64,000 nucleotides of DNA from Plotosus lineatus. Lineage: Eukaryota; Chordata; Actinopteri; Siluriformes; Plotosidae. Shown one piece after another: positions 33,726 through 45,730 of this stretch. Each line of letters begins with the position of its first letter. Position 1 is the first letter of the stretch. The DNA lies in contig CM045733.1 of NCBI GenBank assembly GCA_024760905.1, positions 28,375,001-28,439,000 on the forward strand, written 5' to 3'. A model generated the notes under the pieces. The model worked only from the letters and a program-made list of their open reading frames with translations, was not told where the DNA came from and ran no database searches. A program made the position numbers and the translations under genes.

Positions 33726-35935
33726 GAATTTGTCGGTCACGCCGACAGCACACCTCACCACTGTCTTACATCTCTCATACATGTCCTGCACCACTCTAAC
33801 ATACTTCTCTGCCACTTCAGACTTCCTCATGCAGTACCACAGTTCTTTTCTTGACACCCTGTCATTTTCTTTCTCCAGATCCACAAAGGCACAATGCAGC
33901 TCCCTCTGTCCTTCTCTATTAATATCTTAAAAGCAAACACTGCATCTGTGGTGCTCTTTCTTGGCATGAAACCAAACTGTTGTTCACAAATGCTGACCTC
34001 TGCCCTTAGTCTAGCTTCCACTATTCTTTCCCATAACTTCATCTTATGGCTCATCAACTTTATCCCTTTGTAGTTGCCACAACTCTCACATCTCCCTTGT
34101 TCTTAAAAATGGGCACCAGCACACTTCTTCTCCATTCCTCCAACATCTGCTCACTAAGACCTTGTTGAATATCCATGTCAGAAAATCTACTGCTACCTCT
34201 ACTAAACACTATCATTCCTCCACAGGTATATTATCAGGAACAACTGCCGTTCCACTCTCTATCCTCTTCATTGCCCACCTCACTTCACCCTTACGAATCT
34301 TTGCTAATTCCTGCTCGTCAACGGTCACCTCTTCTATTCTTTTTTCTCTCTCATTTTCCTCATTCTTCAGCTCTTCAAAGTACTCTTTCCATCTTCCCAG
34401 CACACTTCTGTCATCGGTCAATACATTTCCCTCTCTGTCCTTAATCACTCTAACTTGCTGCATGTCCTTCCTATCTCTATCTCTCTGGTGTGTCAACCTG
34501 TATAAAGCATACAAGTCATCATATGCCCTCTGTTTGGCCTTTGACAATACTACTTTTGCCTTACGCTGTGTCTCCCTGTACTCCTGTTTACTCTCTTCGG
34601 TCCTCTCAATGTCCCACGTTTTTTTTAGCTAACTTCTTCCTTTGTACACACTCCTGCACTTCCTCATTCCATCACCAAGTCTCCGTATCTACTTTCCTTC
34701 CAGAGGAGACATCAAGTACTCTCCTACTTGTTTGCCTGATCACATTAGCTGTGGTTTTCCAGTCATCTGGAAGCACTTCCTGACCACCCAAAGCCTGTTT
34801 CAACTCCTCCTTGAAGACAACATGACACTGTTCCTTTTTCAGCTTCCACCACTTTGTCTTCTGCTCTGCCTTTGCCTTCTTCACCTTCCTCAGCATCATC
34901 CTGCACACCACCATCCTATGCTGTTTGGCAACACTCTCACCCACTACTACTTTGCAGTCACTGACTTGCTTCAAATTACATCATCTACACAAGATGTAGT
35001 GTACCTGTGTGCCCCTACCTCCGCTTTTATAAGTCACCCTATGCTCCTGTCTCTTCTGGAAGAAAGTATTCACCACATCCATTTCCATCATTTTTGCAAA
35101 ATCGATCAACATCTGTCCTTCTGTGTTCCTGTCCTGGATATCAAAACTGCCCATCACTTCCTCGTTCCCTCTGTTGCCTGCACCAACATGTCCACTGAAG
35201 TCTGCACCAATGACCACTCTTTCACCTCTGGGGGTACTCTGCATCACTTCATCTGACTCACTCCAGAATCTCTTCCACTTCTAGCTTACATCCTGCCTGC
35301 AGGGCATAAGCACTAACAATATTGAACATCACACCTTTAATTTCCAGCTTCAGAGTCATCACTCTGTCTGACACTCTTTTCACTTCTAGAACATTCTTGA
35401 CAAACCCCTCCTTCTAAATGATTCCTATTCCATTTATCTTCCAATCCACACAATGATAAAACAGCTGAAACCCCGTTTCTAACTTCTAGCTTTGCCACCT
35501 TCTCACCTGGTCTCCTGAACCGAGCGTACTGTATGTCCACCTTCGTCCTCTGCATCATGTCAGCCAGCTCTCTATCTTTTCCTTTTATAGTTCCAACATT
35601 CAAAGTCCCTAGTCACAGTCCTAGACTCATGCTTTTCCTCTTCACTCTCCAACTATGGACACGCCTCATGCCTCTCCTTCTTTGACCAACAGTAGTCCAT
35701 TTTCCACTAACACCCTGTTGTTTAACAGCACTGATGGAGGTCGTTGTTAACCTGGGCCTTGACCGATCCGGTACGAAGGTAATATCTGTGGTTTGCATGA
35801 TAAAGTTTGGCACTGGTTTTACGTCGGATGCCCTTCCTGACACAACCCTCTGCATTTATCCGGGCTTGGGACCGGAGTGAGGGAGAGACACTGGTTTGTG
35901 CCCCCTCCTCACGGCTGCATTTTGTGACCCCTTAT
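33726..35935 (-). mobile_element. RTE LINE copy with long 5' UTR, 3' part missing
   Basis: Minus strand from the 5' UTR (GGCTGCATTTTGTGACC complement at 35911-35930, and AGGAAGGGCATCCGACGTAA at about 35815-35840) through an endonuclease decayed into several frames (35640-34700). An RT N-terminal part follows (34547-33780: NGxAVxPDxIPVE-like block, EQQFGFMPRKSTTDAVF). It stops before the FADD motif, so the C-terminus and 3' tail are gone. It preserves the longest 5' UTR of this family in the window. Confidence 0.83.
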
Positions 35936-35997
35936 ATACATTGTTGTATATTGTTATATGTTGTTTTTATATTACTGTATTGTATCAGCTATTTGGC

Positions 35998-36330
35998 AGA
36001 ATGAGATTCCTTGGTCGAATCCACGCATTTATATTCGATATTAGGTGCAAATCCTTTGATTTGGTCCTGATTTTTCCAAATTGAAACGTGGTTACACCGG
36101 GTAGTCTTCAGTCAATCCGTGTTGGATGTAAATGTTCCACTTTCATCATGTTTGTTCCGCAATCATTCCGAGGGTCTTCCTTCTAAAATGGAATAGTGCC
36201 ATAGTCGTTCCTCAAGTGTTCCGTGCTTTCTGTGAACATTTCGTGAATTATCTGAAGGTCTTTCTTTGCAATCCGCACTAGTTCCGATGGTAATCCGAGC
36301 ACTTTTATGCATGTCGTGAAGACGTCAATT
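35998..36330 (+). repeat. TTCCG-rich interspersed repeat, copy 1
   Basis: GAGATTCCTTGGTCGAATCC, GCAAATCCTTTGAT, GAAACGTGGTTACA and GGGTCTTCCTTCTAAAA align in the same order with 51608-52050. It has many TTCCG/TTCCR motifs and no ORF. The family is unknown to me. Confidence 0.7.
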
Positions 36331-36421
36331 CCAAATGTAGATTATGTAATGAATTTAGGGACACTGTTTAACACCTTGTCAGTGGTTGTCCTGCTTTGGC
36401 ACAAACTTCTTACTTGAAAAG

Positions 36422-36686
36422 ACATGATAGCACGGCATGCTTATTTTACTATCATCATTGTCATGCTTGGGGTTTTGACTCAGAGGTCCACCCATGGTAC
36501 GAAACTGATCATGTCCAGAGAGTCATTGAAAATGATGATTTTAAGCTTCTATAGAGTTGGCCCATTTATAGCCTGAGGAGCATTGAAGCCAATAAGCCTG
36601 AACTTGTTCTGTTTGACAACGTCAAATAAATGATAAATATTATTACATTTTCTGTCCCTTTTGACAGCAATGTGATTGGCAAGAGT

Positions 36687-36690
<4 letters not shown>
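36422..36690 (+). pseudogene. R4/Dong-like LINE C-terminal fragment
   Basis: One frame reads HAWGFDSEVHPWYETDHVQR, then VIENDDFKLL, a stop, SWPIYSLRSIEANKPELVLF, DNVK, a stop, and IITFSVPFDSNVIGK. The order W-x-x-PI...ANKP-(D/E)-(I/L)-VL-x-D...(I/D)xSVPxDxNV is the C-terminal endonuclease-region signature of R4/Dong-type LINEs. It lies on the same strand as the RT fragment at 33451-33725 and probably comes from the same insertion. Confidence 0.6.

Positions 36691-36700
<10 letters not shown>

Positions 36701-36765
<65 letters not shown>
36701..36765. repeat. (AT)n microsatellite
   Basis: AT run preceded by a short poly(A), ending where the RTE 5' UTR begins. Confidence 0.97.
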
Positions 36766-36770
<5 letters not shown>

Positions 36771-36988
36771 CAGCCGTGAGGGGGGGGTGTGCACAAACCA
36801 GTAAAACAAATGCCAAATAAACTATGCGAATCACAAGAAAGAATGACATACCGGATCGGTCGAGGCCCAGGTTAACAACGACCGCCATCAGTGCTGTCAA
36901 CCAACAGGGTGCTACTACTGTTGGTCGAAGACGTCGAAGAAGGAGAGGTGAGAGGCGTGTCCGTTGCCAGAGAGAGAAGAGGAAAGGC

Positions 36989-38061
36989 ATGAGTCTAGAA
37001 CTGAACGTAGGGACTTTGAATGTTGGAACTATGACAGGAAAAGGTAGAGAGCTGGCTGACATGATGCAGAGGAGGAAGGTGGACATACTGTGTGTTCAGG
37101 AGACCAGGTGGAAAGGTAGCAAGGCTCGAAGCTTAGGAGCAGGATTTAAGCTGTTTTATCACAGTGTGGATGGGAAGAAAAATGGAGTCGGAGTCATCTT
37201 GAAGGAGGAGTTTGTCAGGAATGTTCTAGAAGTGAAAAGAGTGTCAGACAGAGTGATGCGTGTGTGATGTGCGATGTGATGCTCAATGTTGTTCGTGCTT
37301 ATGCCCCACAGACAGGATGTGAGCGAGAAGAGAAGGAGAGATTCTGGAGTGAGTTAGATGAAGTGATGCAGAGTACCCCAGAGGTGAAAGAGTGTTCATT
37401 GGGGCAGACTTCAATGGACATGTTGGTGCAGGAAACAGAGGGGACGAGGAAGTGATGGGTAGGTTTGGTATCCAGGACAGGAATGCAGAAGGACAGATGT
37501 TGGTAGATTTTGCAAAAAGGATGGAAATGGCTGTGGTGAATACTTTCTTCCAGAAGAGAGAGGAGCATAGGGTGACTTATAAAAGTGGAGGAAGGAGCAC
37601 ACAGGTAGACTACATTTTGTGCAGGCCATGTAATTTAAAGGAAGTCAGTGACTGCAAAGTAGTAGCGGGTGAGAGTGTTGCCAAACAGCATAGGATGGTG
37701 GTGTGCAGGATGATGCTGATGGTGAGGAAGGTGAAGAAGGCAAAGGCAGAGCAGAAGACAAAGTGCTGGAAGCTGAAAAAGGAAGAGTGTCGGGTTGTCT
37801 TCAAGGAGGAGTTGAAACAGGCTTTGGGTGGTCAGGAAGTGCTTCCAGATGACTGGACAACTAAAGCTAATGTGATCAGGGAGACAGGTAGGAGAATACT
37901 TGGTGTGTCATCTGGAAGGGCAGGAGATAAGGAGACTTGGTGGAATGAGGAAGTGCAGGAGTGTGTACAAAGGAAGAGGTTAGCTAAGAGGAAGTGGGAC
38001 ATTGAGAAAACTAAAGAGAGTAAACAGGAGTACAGGGAGACACAGCGTAAGGCAAAGGTAG
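36989..38061 (+). pseudogene. RTE endonuclease-encoding part
   Basis: Begins ATGAGTCTAGAACTGAACGT (MSLELNVGTLNVGTMTGKGR). APE endonuclease motifs follow: CVQETRWKGS, RAYAPQTGCE, GADFNGHVGAGNRGDEEVMG and STQVDYILCR. A deletion near 37258 shifts the frame after the SDRVM motif, and a base loss near 37380 shifts it again. From 37392 the frame is open for 224 codons up to the gypsy insertion site. Confidence 0.85.
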
Positions 38062-38715
38062 TGTAACACCAGCTTGATATAGCTGTGCTAGATTATATGC
38101 TAGGTTCTAGAGGAGTAGAATGAATTGTGGAGATTTAAAGTTGAACAGCCGGCAGATTTATTACAAATTACAATAGCACCAAAAAACAGTGCAAACAATG
38201 TTGTAGAACGCTCTTTAAAGGTCTTTTCCAGGATTATGATCCGTTTTGGATAAAGGTGTTTTTATTTGTTCTTATCTGGGATCCTGTGATTTGAAGTGGT
38301 TGGGTCTGTAGATCTACTCTCGCATCCAGAGAGCAGTTGGCCACACTGCTTCTGGATCCGCCAAGAGTTCTCACTGGGTTTAGCTCGCCATCCGTGTCCG
38401 AAACCAGCTTCAAGATTAGATCCAGGTCCACTAAAAATCCAGTCGGCGTTTTCAAAAAAACAAACACTCTCCACCCGGTTTGATTGAGAGAGAACAAAAC
38501 ACATACAAGGCTTTGTGTAGCTTTTCGAGTGCTCTGTGTGTGTCCTGCTCTGCAGCATGCTCTGCAGCACGCTCTGCTGTGCTTAGCCAGGTGCATGCAG
38601 CATGTGCTTATGATGCGTTCAAGGGGACTAGGAAAACTGTATTGCTTTCAGGGAGCGTTGGAAATTAGGGTTTTTTACCAATAAAATTAGTAACCATGTA
38701 TTTATATGGGTTACA
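38062..38715 (-). repeat. Gypsy 3' LTR (complete)
   Basis: 654 bp with inverted ends TGTAAC/GTTACA. On the element strand a TATA-like CATATAAATACATGG follows the LTR start directly (complement of about 38698-38712). Confidence 0.9.
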
Positions 38716-38727
38716 CCCTCCCCCCTT
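38716..38727 (-). promoter_or_regulatory. Gypsy polypurine tract
   Basis: On the element strand AAGGGGGGAGGG lies immediately before the 3' LTR (TGTAACCC). It is the expected plus-strand DNA primer. Confidence 0.9.
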
Positions 38728-38792
38728 GAATAAGCATGAGTCCCGTCATGTACTTAAATGTTTGTTTAAACATCATAGATCTGATGGTTTTC

Positions 38793-41700
38793 TTAGCTAC
38801 TAAATGACTCTAGGGCTTGGTTAAAGTTATCCAAGAACCTTTGTGCAAAAGATATCAGAGGTTGACCCAATTGAGGGTAATGAAACCGTCCTGGGGCTCG
38901 CTTTAATCTTTCAGGTTTTCTCACATTGGGAGTTTCATTTGTTGTGACAATTGTCTGTTCTGTTTGTTGGTCAATCACATCACCATTTTGCTCTGTGTCC
39001 ACAATATTAACGTCTGGTCCTCCTTGTATTTGGTTTTCATCATCTCCTCCTTCCATGACATCTGAATGTGATTCCTCTTTGAGTAGTTCGGCCTCATTCT
39101 GATTTTCCTGTTCATTGTCCATCTCGTCTGTGTCTGTCTCGACTGAAACTTTTGGGTGCAAGGAGGTATCCTTATTGAGTGAGAGTGGTTCATTTGAAAT
39201 ATCCGAGTTTGTTGTCTGGTTTTGTACATTTGATTGGTCTTGATTATTGTCATAAATCTTCATGAATGTCTCTGTTTCGATTGAAGGTTGTCCTGGCATG
39301 GGTTCATACTCCTCCTCTGATTCTGACAGATCTGTGTCCTGTAGTTCAGAAGGACTTTGTCAAGTTTTGCGTCTACGTGGAGGTTTTGGTCTTGTCTCAA
39401 CTTCATCCTTAATGTCTGAGAGGTCACCACACGCAAGTAAAAGGTCTCGGTGAAGAGTTCTACTTGGACCATCACCTCTCTCTGGTCGAACCACATACAC
39501 AGGAACATTTTCCATTTTCTTGACAACACGGTACACCATGTGTTCCCATTTGTCGGCAAGTTTATGTTTATTGCGCAAACGGACATTTTTGACTAAAACT
39601 CTATCTCCTGCTTCAAGAGTGGATTCTCTGACTTTCTTATCAAATCTGCTCTTATTGCGCTCTGCAACTTTTTTGGAGTTTTCAAGGGCAATTTGGTAAC
39701 TTTCTTCGAGTTTAGCCTTTAGACTGCGCACATACTGGGAATGGGATGCAGGTGAGTCCCCTGTAACGGGCAACCCAAAGGCAAGGTCAACTGGTAGCTT
39801 AGGCTTACGGCCAAACATCAACTCATAAGGACTAAACCCAGTAACCTCACTCTTTGAACAGTTGTAGGCGTGTGTGAGAGGCTTGACAAAATCACGCCAA
39901 TGAACTTTTTGGTCATCCTTCAGAGGACCTAACATACTAAGGAGGGTGCGATTGAATCGCTCTACGGGGTTACCCCTCGGGTGATAAGGACTGGTTCTCA
40001 CTTTTTTGATGCCAGTAATAGCACACAGTTCCTTAATCACATGTGACTCAAAATCCCTCCCCTGGTCACTATGGAGGCGTTCGGGGAACCCGGAGTGAAC
40101 CAAAAAGTTTTCCCAGAGATTTTTAGCCATAGTGGTTGCCTTTTGATCACGAGTGGGCAAGGCCACCGCATATTTCGTAAAATGATCTGTGATGACTAAC
40201 ACGTCCTTGGTACTCTTACTATCGGGCTCAATCGAAAGAAAATCCATGCAGACCAATTCCATTGGTCGCGTGGTTTTAATGTTAACTAAAGGCACGGCCT
40301 TTTCAGGCAAGGACTTTCTTCAAACACAACGACCACAGTTCTTTATTTTGGTCGCAATGTCATGACCCATCTTAGGCCAATAAAATCTTGCCCTCACTAG
40401 TTCATGAGTCCTCTCCCACCCCATATGACCCATGTCATCGTGGAGTAACTTAAGAACAGTGGGTCTAAGTGAGACAGGGAGTACAAGCTGGTAAGTTGTA
40501 TCTGGGTCACACTGTCGCCTCCTGAACAAAAGGTCATCCCTCATTTCAAGACGTTTCCATTCTCGGAGCATCAGTTTTATTTCAAATGTTTCTCTGTTGT
40601 CATGTGGAACATCTGCTCCAGCTTCAAGTAACTGAATGACATGATTGATGCTTGGGTCAGATCTTTGTTGTTCTTTAAGCTCATGAGCAGAAAACGAGGG
40701 AACAGTTACTTGTCCAGATGTTTCAGCATCACTGTATACATCAGGAATTGCATCAGCATTCATAGCCAAGGACTCAACAAGAATGACATGAGGTGAATCT
40801 TTGGTTTTCTCATTGAGAAAATGCTTGTGACATACTGCTGCAATAGTATCAGGACATAAATCACTACATCGAGGAGGGTATCCGAGAAGACGTGAGGTGA
40901 GTTGTTGTATTCGGTTCTCCTCTTCCAATGTCACATAATCCACAGCTAGTGTTTGGTGGGGCCTTCGTGATAGGCCATCTGCATCCTGGTTAGCCTTTCC
41001 AGCTCTGTATTTGATTTGGAAGTTGAAGGTGGATAGCGCTGCTAACCAGCGATAGCTGGCTGCATCAAGCTTTGCAGTGGTCAGAATGTATGTAAGCGGA
41101 TTATTATCCATTACAACTGTGAATTCATTACCATAAAGGTAATCATGAAACTTTTCTACAATGGACCATTTCAGAGCTAGAAATTCTAGCTTATGAGCTG
41201 GATATCTGGTTTCGCTTGGTGTCAGCCCCCTACTGGCATAGGCTATGACGTGCATTTTACCACCTTGCTCTTGATAAAGAGCGGCACCTAGGCCTGTAGA
41301 GCAGGCGTCGGTATGCAGAACATATTGGAGCTTTGGATCTGCAAAGCCCAATACAGGAGAGGCTGTTAATTTCTCCTTAATGCATTCAAAGGCTGACTGA
41401 CAGACAGATGTCCACCTCTCGGCAAAAGGTTCTCGAGGGTTGAAATACTTAGAAGTGTCGGTTCGTTTCTGGACTTTTCTATAAGGTTGGTAGCCACATG
41501 TAAGGTCGTTTAAGGGCCGAACTATCTTTGAATAATCTTTAACAAATCGGCGATAGTAGCCGGTGAACCCTAAAAACGACTTGAGCTGCTTCAAGTTTTG
41601 TGGCAATGGCCAGGTCTTAATGGCTGCTACTTTTTCAGGATCTGTTTCTACGCCATTTCTTGAAACAATATGGCCTAAATATTTAACCGATGTCTGAAAA

Positions 41701-42923
41701 AAGCGACATTTCTGGGGGGACAACTTTAAGCCATATTCACGAAGACGGTCCAAAACATGCTTTAGCCTCTGTTCGTGTTGCTCTAGGGAGTCTGAGAAAA
41801 CAATCAAATCGTCTAGGAAGACGAGCACCTCCTTAAGATTAATGTCTCCCATGCACCTCTCTATTAACCTCTGAAAGGTGCTGGGAGCATTTGTGATTCC
41901 CTGAGGCATTCGATTGAACTCATAAAACTCTAGGGGGCATACAAACGCTGTTTTGGCCTTATCTTCCTCCTCCATCTCTATCTGGTAGTAGCCCGACTTT
42001 AAGTCCATGACGGAGAACCAGTTTGACCCAGATAGAGCGGAGAAGGTCTCTTCAAGATTTGGTAATGCGTAAGCGTCTTTAACTGTTTGTACGGTAACCT
42101 TACGGTCGTCCACACAGAGACGTACCTCACCCGTCTTTTTCTTAACTACAACAAAGGGGGACGAGAAAGGGGATTCTGATGGTCTTATTACCCCAGCATC
42201 GAGAAGCATTTTGAGGTGTTTCCTAACAGCTTCGTAGTCATTTGGGTGAATCGGCCTCAATCTCTGTTTTATGGGTGTTTCGTCTTTAAGCTTGATTTTA
42301 TGCTTAACTCTAGTGACATGGCCAAAGTCAAGATCGTGGCATGAAAAGACATCACTGTAAGCACTCAGACTCTGTGTGATGCGACTTTTCCACTCCTCAG
42401 GCAGAGGTGAATTTTCAAAATCAAAAGTCAACTGGTCCTTCGGTGATGAGGAGTCTGCAGACAAGCGACAACAACCTGCTGAGTTGGTATTGGACAGGTT
42501 TTGAGTTTCCAAAACTTGGTCTGCAACATGCAGTTCAGCAAGGACACAGTTGCCAGGAAGCATAATGTCATGATTGGTTTCATTTCTTATCCAAACAGGG
42601 TGCTTGTAAGGACTTTGACTTGGCACTGTAACAAGACAGCAGTCAACAAAGATTCCACCTGGAAGGGCTGAGGACATTGGCTGCTCTACTACTGCCCATT
42701 TGTCTGTGAGTGGCGAGCGAGTGTCCAAAACCAGCTTCAAGATCAGATCCAGGTCCACTAAAAATCCAGTCGGAGTTTTCAAGAAAACAAACACTCTCCA
42801 CCCGGTTTGATTGAGAGAGAACAAAACACATACAAGGCTTTGTGTAGCTTTTCGAGTGCTCTGTGTGTGTCCTGCTCTGCTGCACGCTCTGCAGCACGCT
42901 CTGCTGTGCTCAGCCAGGTGCAT
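38793..42923 (-). pseudogene. pol: Gypsy pol frame fused to LTR, two in-frame stops
   Basis: One reading frame of 1376 codons interrupted only by TGA at 40320-40322 and at 39360-39362. The ATG and about the first 65 codons come from LTR sequence; the frame then enters pol after the missing protease. RT follows, with RPSESPFSSPFVVVKKKTGE and the active site VFLDDLIVFS (near 41806-41830). RNase H (HTDACSTGLGAALYQ, AHKLEFLALKW) and the integrase zinc-binding region (HDDMGHMG, CGRC) come next. The integrase core has all three acidic positions (DFLSIEPD, HSDQGRDFES, NPVERFNRTL), and an acidic C-terminal tail ends the frame. The stop at 40320 lies just after CGRC. Without gag and a primer site it cannot be autonomous. 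Confidence 0.9.
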
Positions 42924-43042
42924 GCAGCATGTGCTTATGATGCGTTCAAGGGGACTAGGAAAACTATATTGCTTTCAGGGAGCGTTGGAAATTAGGGTTT
43001 TTTACCAATAAAATTCGTAACCATGTATTTATATGGGTTACA
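42720..43042 (-). repeat. Gypsy 5' LTR (first half only)
   Basis: Aligns with the proximal half of the 3' LTR. Similarity ends at GTGTCCAAAACC (42720), beyond which pol-linked sequence begins, marking a deletion breakpoint. Confidence 0.88.
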
Positions 43043-43046
43043 GTAG

Positions 43047-44795
43047 CAGTGTCAAAGGCCAAACAGAGCGCGTATGATGACTTGTATGCTCGGTTGGAAA
43101 GTAAAGAGGGAGAAAATGATTTATACAGGTTGGCACAGCAGAGAAATAGAGATGGGAAGGACGTGCAGCAAGTTAGATTGATAAAGGACAGAGAGGGAAA
43201 TGTATTGACTGATGACAGAACTGTGCTTGGAAGATGGAAAGAGTACTTTGAAGAGCTGATGAATGAGGAAAATGAGAGAGAAAAAAAAGGAGAAGAGGTG
43301 ACTGTTGAGGACCAGGAAGTAGCAAAGATTAGTAAGGGTGAAGTGAGGAGGGCATTGAAGAGGATGAAGAATGGAAAGGCAGTTGGTCCTGATGACATAC
43401 CGGTGGAGGTATGGAAGTGTCTAGGAGAGGTAGCAGTAGATTTTCTGACAAGAACATTTAACAAGGTATTAGAGAGTGAGAGGATGCCAGAGGAATGGAG
43501 GAGAAGTGTGCTGGTGCCCATTTTTAAGAACAAGGGAGACGTGCAGAGTTGTGGCAACTACAGAGGGATAAAGTTGATGAGCCATATGATGAAGTTATGG
43601 GAAAGAATAGTGGAAGCTAGACTAAGGGCAGAGGTCAGCATTTGTGAACAACAGTTTGGTTTCATGCCAAGAAAGAGCACCACAGATGCAAAGCTTGCCT
43701 TGAGGATGTTAATGGAGAAGTACAGAGAAGGTCAGAGGGAGCTGCATTGTGCCTTTGTGGATCTGGAGAAAGCATATGACAGGGTGCCGAGAGAAGAACT
43801 GTGGTATTGCATGAGGAAGTCTGGAGTGGCAGAGAAGTATGTTAGAGTGGTGCAGGACATGTATGAGAGATGTAAGACAGTGGTGAGGTGTGCTGTCGGT
43901 GTGACAGAAGAGTTCAAGGTGGAGGTGGGATTGCATCAAGGGTCAGCTCTCAGCCCCTTCTTGTTTGCTATGGTGATGGACAGGCTGACTGACGAGGTTA
44001 GACAAGATTCCCCATGGACTATGATGTTTGCAGATGACATTGTGATCTGTAGTGAGAGCACAGAACAAGTGCAGGAAAATACAGAGAGGTGGAGGTATGC
44101 CTGGAAAGGAGGGGAATGAAGATTAGCCTCAGTAAGACAGAATACATGTGCATGAATGACAAGGACCCAAGAGGAACGGTGAGATTACAGGGAGCAGAGA
44201 TAAGAAAGGTGGAGGATTTATAGTACTTAGGCTCAACAATCCAGAGCAATGGAGAGTGTGGAAAAGAGGTCAAGAAGTGTGTGCAGGCAGGTTGTAATGG
44301 TTGGAGAAAAGTGTCCGGTGTGATGTGTGATAGGAGGGTATCGGCAAGAATGAAAGGAAAACTGTACAAGACAGTGTTGAGGCCAACGATGTTGTGTGGT
44401 TTAGAAACAGTGGCCCTGGGGAAAAGACAGGAGGCAGAGCTGGAGGTAGCAGAGATGAAAATGTTGAGGTTCTCTTTGGGAGTAATAAGGATGGATAGGA
44501 TTAGGAATGAGCACATCAGAGGGACAGCACATGTAAGATATTTTGGAGACAAAGTCAGAGAGGCTAGATTGAGATGGTTTGGACATGTACAGAGGAGGGA
44601 TAGTGAGTATATTGGTAATAGGATGCTGAGGCTGGAACTACCAGGCAGAAGGCCTAGAGGAAGACCAAAGAGACGATTCATGGATGTGGTGAAGGAGGAC
44701 ATGAAGGTCGTTGGTGTAAGAGAAGAAGATGCAAAGGATAGGGTGAGATGGATGCAGATACAGCGACCCCTGAAGGGAAAAGCCGAAAGGAAAAG
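43047..44795 (+). pseudogene. RTE reverse-transcriptase-encoding part
   Basis: Open from 43049 to 44119 (356 codons), with RMKNGKAVGPDDIPVEVWK, FKNKGDVQSCGNYRGIKLM, EQQFGFMPRKSTTDA, DLEKAYDRVPREELWY, GLHQGSALSPF and FADDIVICSES. A base loss near 44100 shifts the frame, and a TAG near 44222 replaces the FKYLG region start. The C-terminal [20 protein letters not shown] is open again from 44281. It is the best-preserved RT of this family here. Confidence 0.88.
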
Positions 44796-45058
<263 letters not shown>

Positions 45059-45425
45059 ATATATATATATACAACATACGCAGACCTTGCCTATGAAATG
45101 TCTCGCTTGTAGCCAAATTACACAGTCTTCCGACTCCCCATTATTCTCGGTGCCTTTGTTTTGGATCAAACGAGTGCCTTGATTTGCTACTGGGAACACA
45201 GCTCTTCTGATAATCTGGGCAATGCAGAAGGCTGCAGTGTTGGGGAGTCTCCATATTTTCTGCAAAGTTTTTGGTGGGTTCAACTAGGCAGTGCTTCCTG
45301 GGAGAAGTCCCATACGCTGTCCGGACTGCATGTAGAAAGGCTGAGGGCCCTGAACTGAGCCTGATGTGCCAGGATCACCCGATCCTTCTCCGTTGCAATG
45401 TCATTTTTGAAGTATAATAATAATC

Positions 45426-45459
<34 letters not shown>

Positions 45460-45730
45460 ACATTATTCTTGCTAATTTTAAGTTTAAAATATATTTTACT
45501 GGCCCCTGCAATAGTCTGGCGAAGTGGTCAGAGAGTACCCCCTCTTTTCGCAGAGTTTGCTTATATGTACTTTAGCTTCTCTGGAACACTAATTGAGGAT
45601 AAAGTAGTTTAAAAGTGGAATGGAATGAAAATTGAAGTATTATACTGGCAAATTATTTCAATCAGATGCCACTTTAATGCCTTTCCTCAAAATGTAGCAA
45701 TTTTATTTTAATATTTTTCAAAAATATGAC
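45059..45730. other. No supported gene; (AAT)n at 45416-45459
   Basis: Open frames are present on both strands at 45080-45360, but no domain is recognised. A trinucleotide array lies at 45416-45459. Confidence 0.5.

Larger units (their letters stand above)
38062..43042 (-). mobile_element. Ty3/gypsy LTR retrotransposon, 5' deleted
   Basis: Minus-strand element between 4-bp GTAG duplications. Its 3' LTR is complete (38062-38715). Its 5' LTR keeps only the first ~323 bp (42720-43042). The rest of the 5' LTR, the primer-binding site, gag and the start of pol are missing. Element termini are TGTAAC...GTTACA. Over the shared ~320 bp the two LTRs differ at about nine positions by eye, so the insertion is recent compared with the surrounding LINEs. 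Confidence 0.93.
36766..44795 (+). mobile_element. RTE LINE, near full length, split by a Ty3/gypsy insertion
   Basis: The RTE occupies 36766-38061 and 43043-44795; the gypsy element fills the gap. The 5' end AAATGCAGCCGTGAGG lacks part of the 5' UTR present at 35800-35900, keeping AATGCCAAATAAACTATGCG. The coding order is endonuclease then RT. The 3' end CGACCCCTGAAGGGAAAAGC runs into an AT array instead of GAAGAA. GTAG is present on both sides of the insert (38058-38061, 43043-43046). Confidence 0.92.

Noticed and set aside
38480..38684. Cysteine/alanine-rich small frames near 38.5 and 42.8 kb
   Set aside because: They are the same LTR sequence read on the opposite strand. Both LTRs give the same frame.
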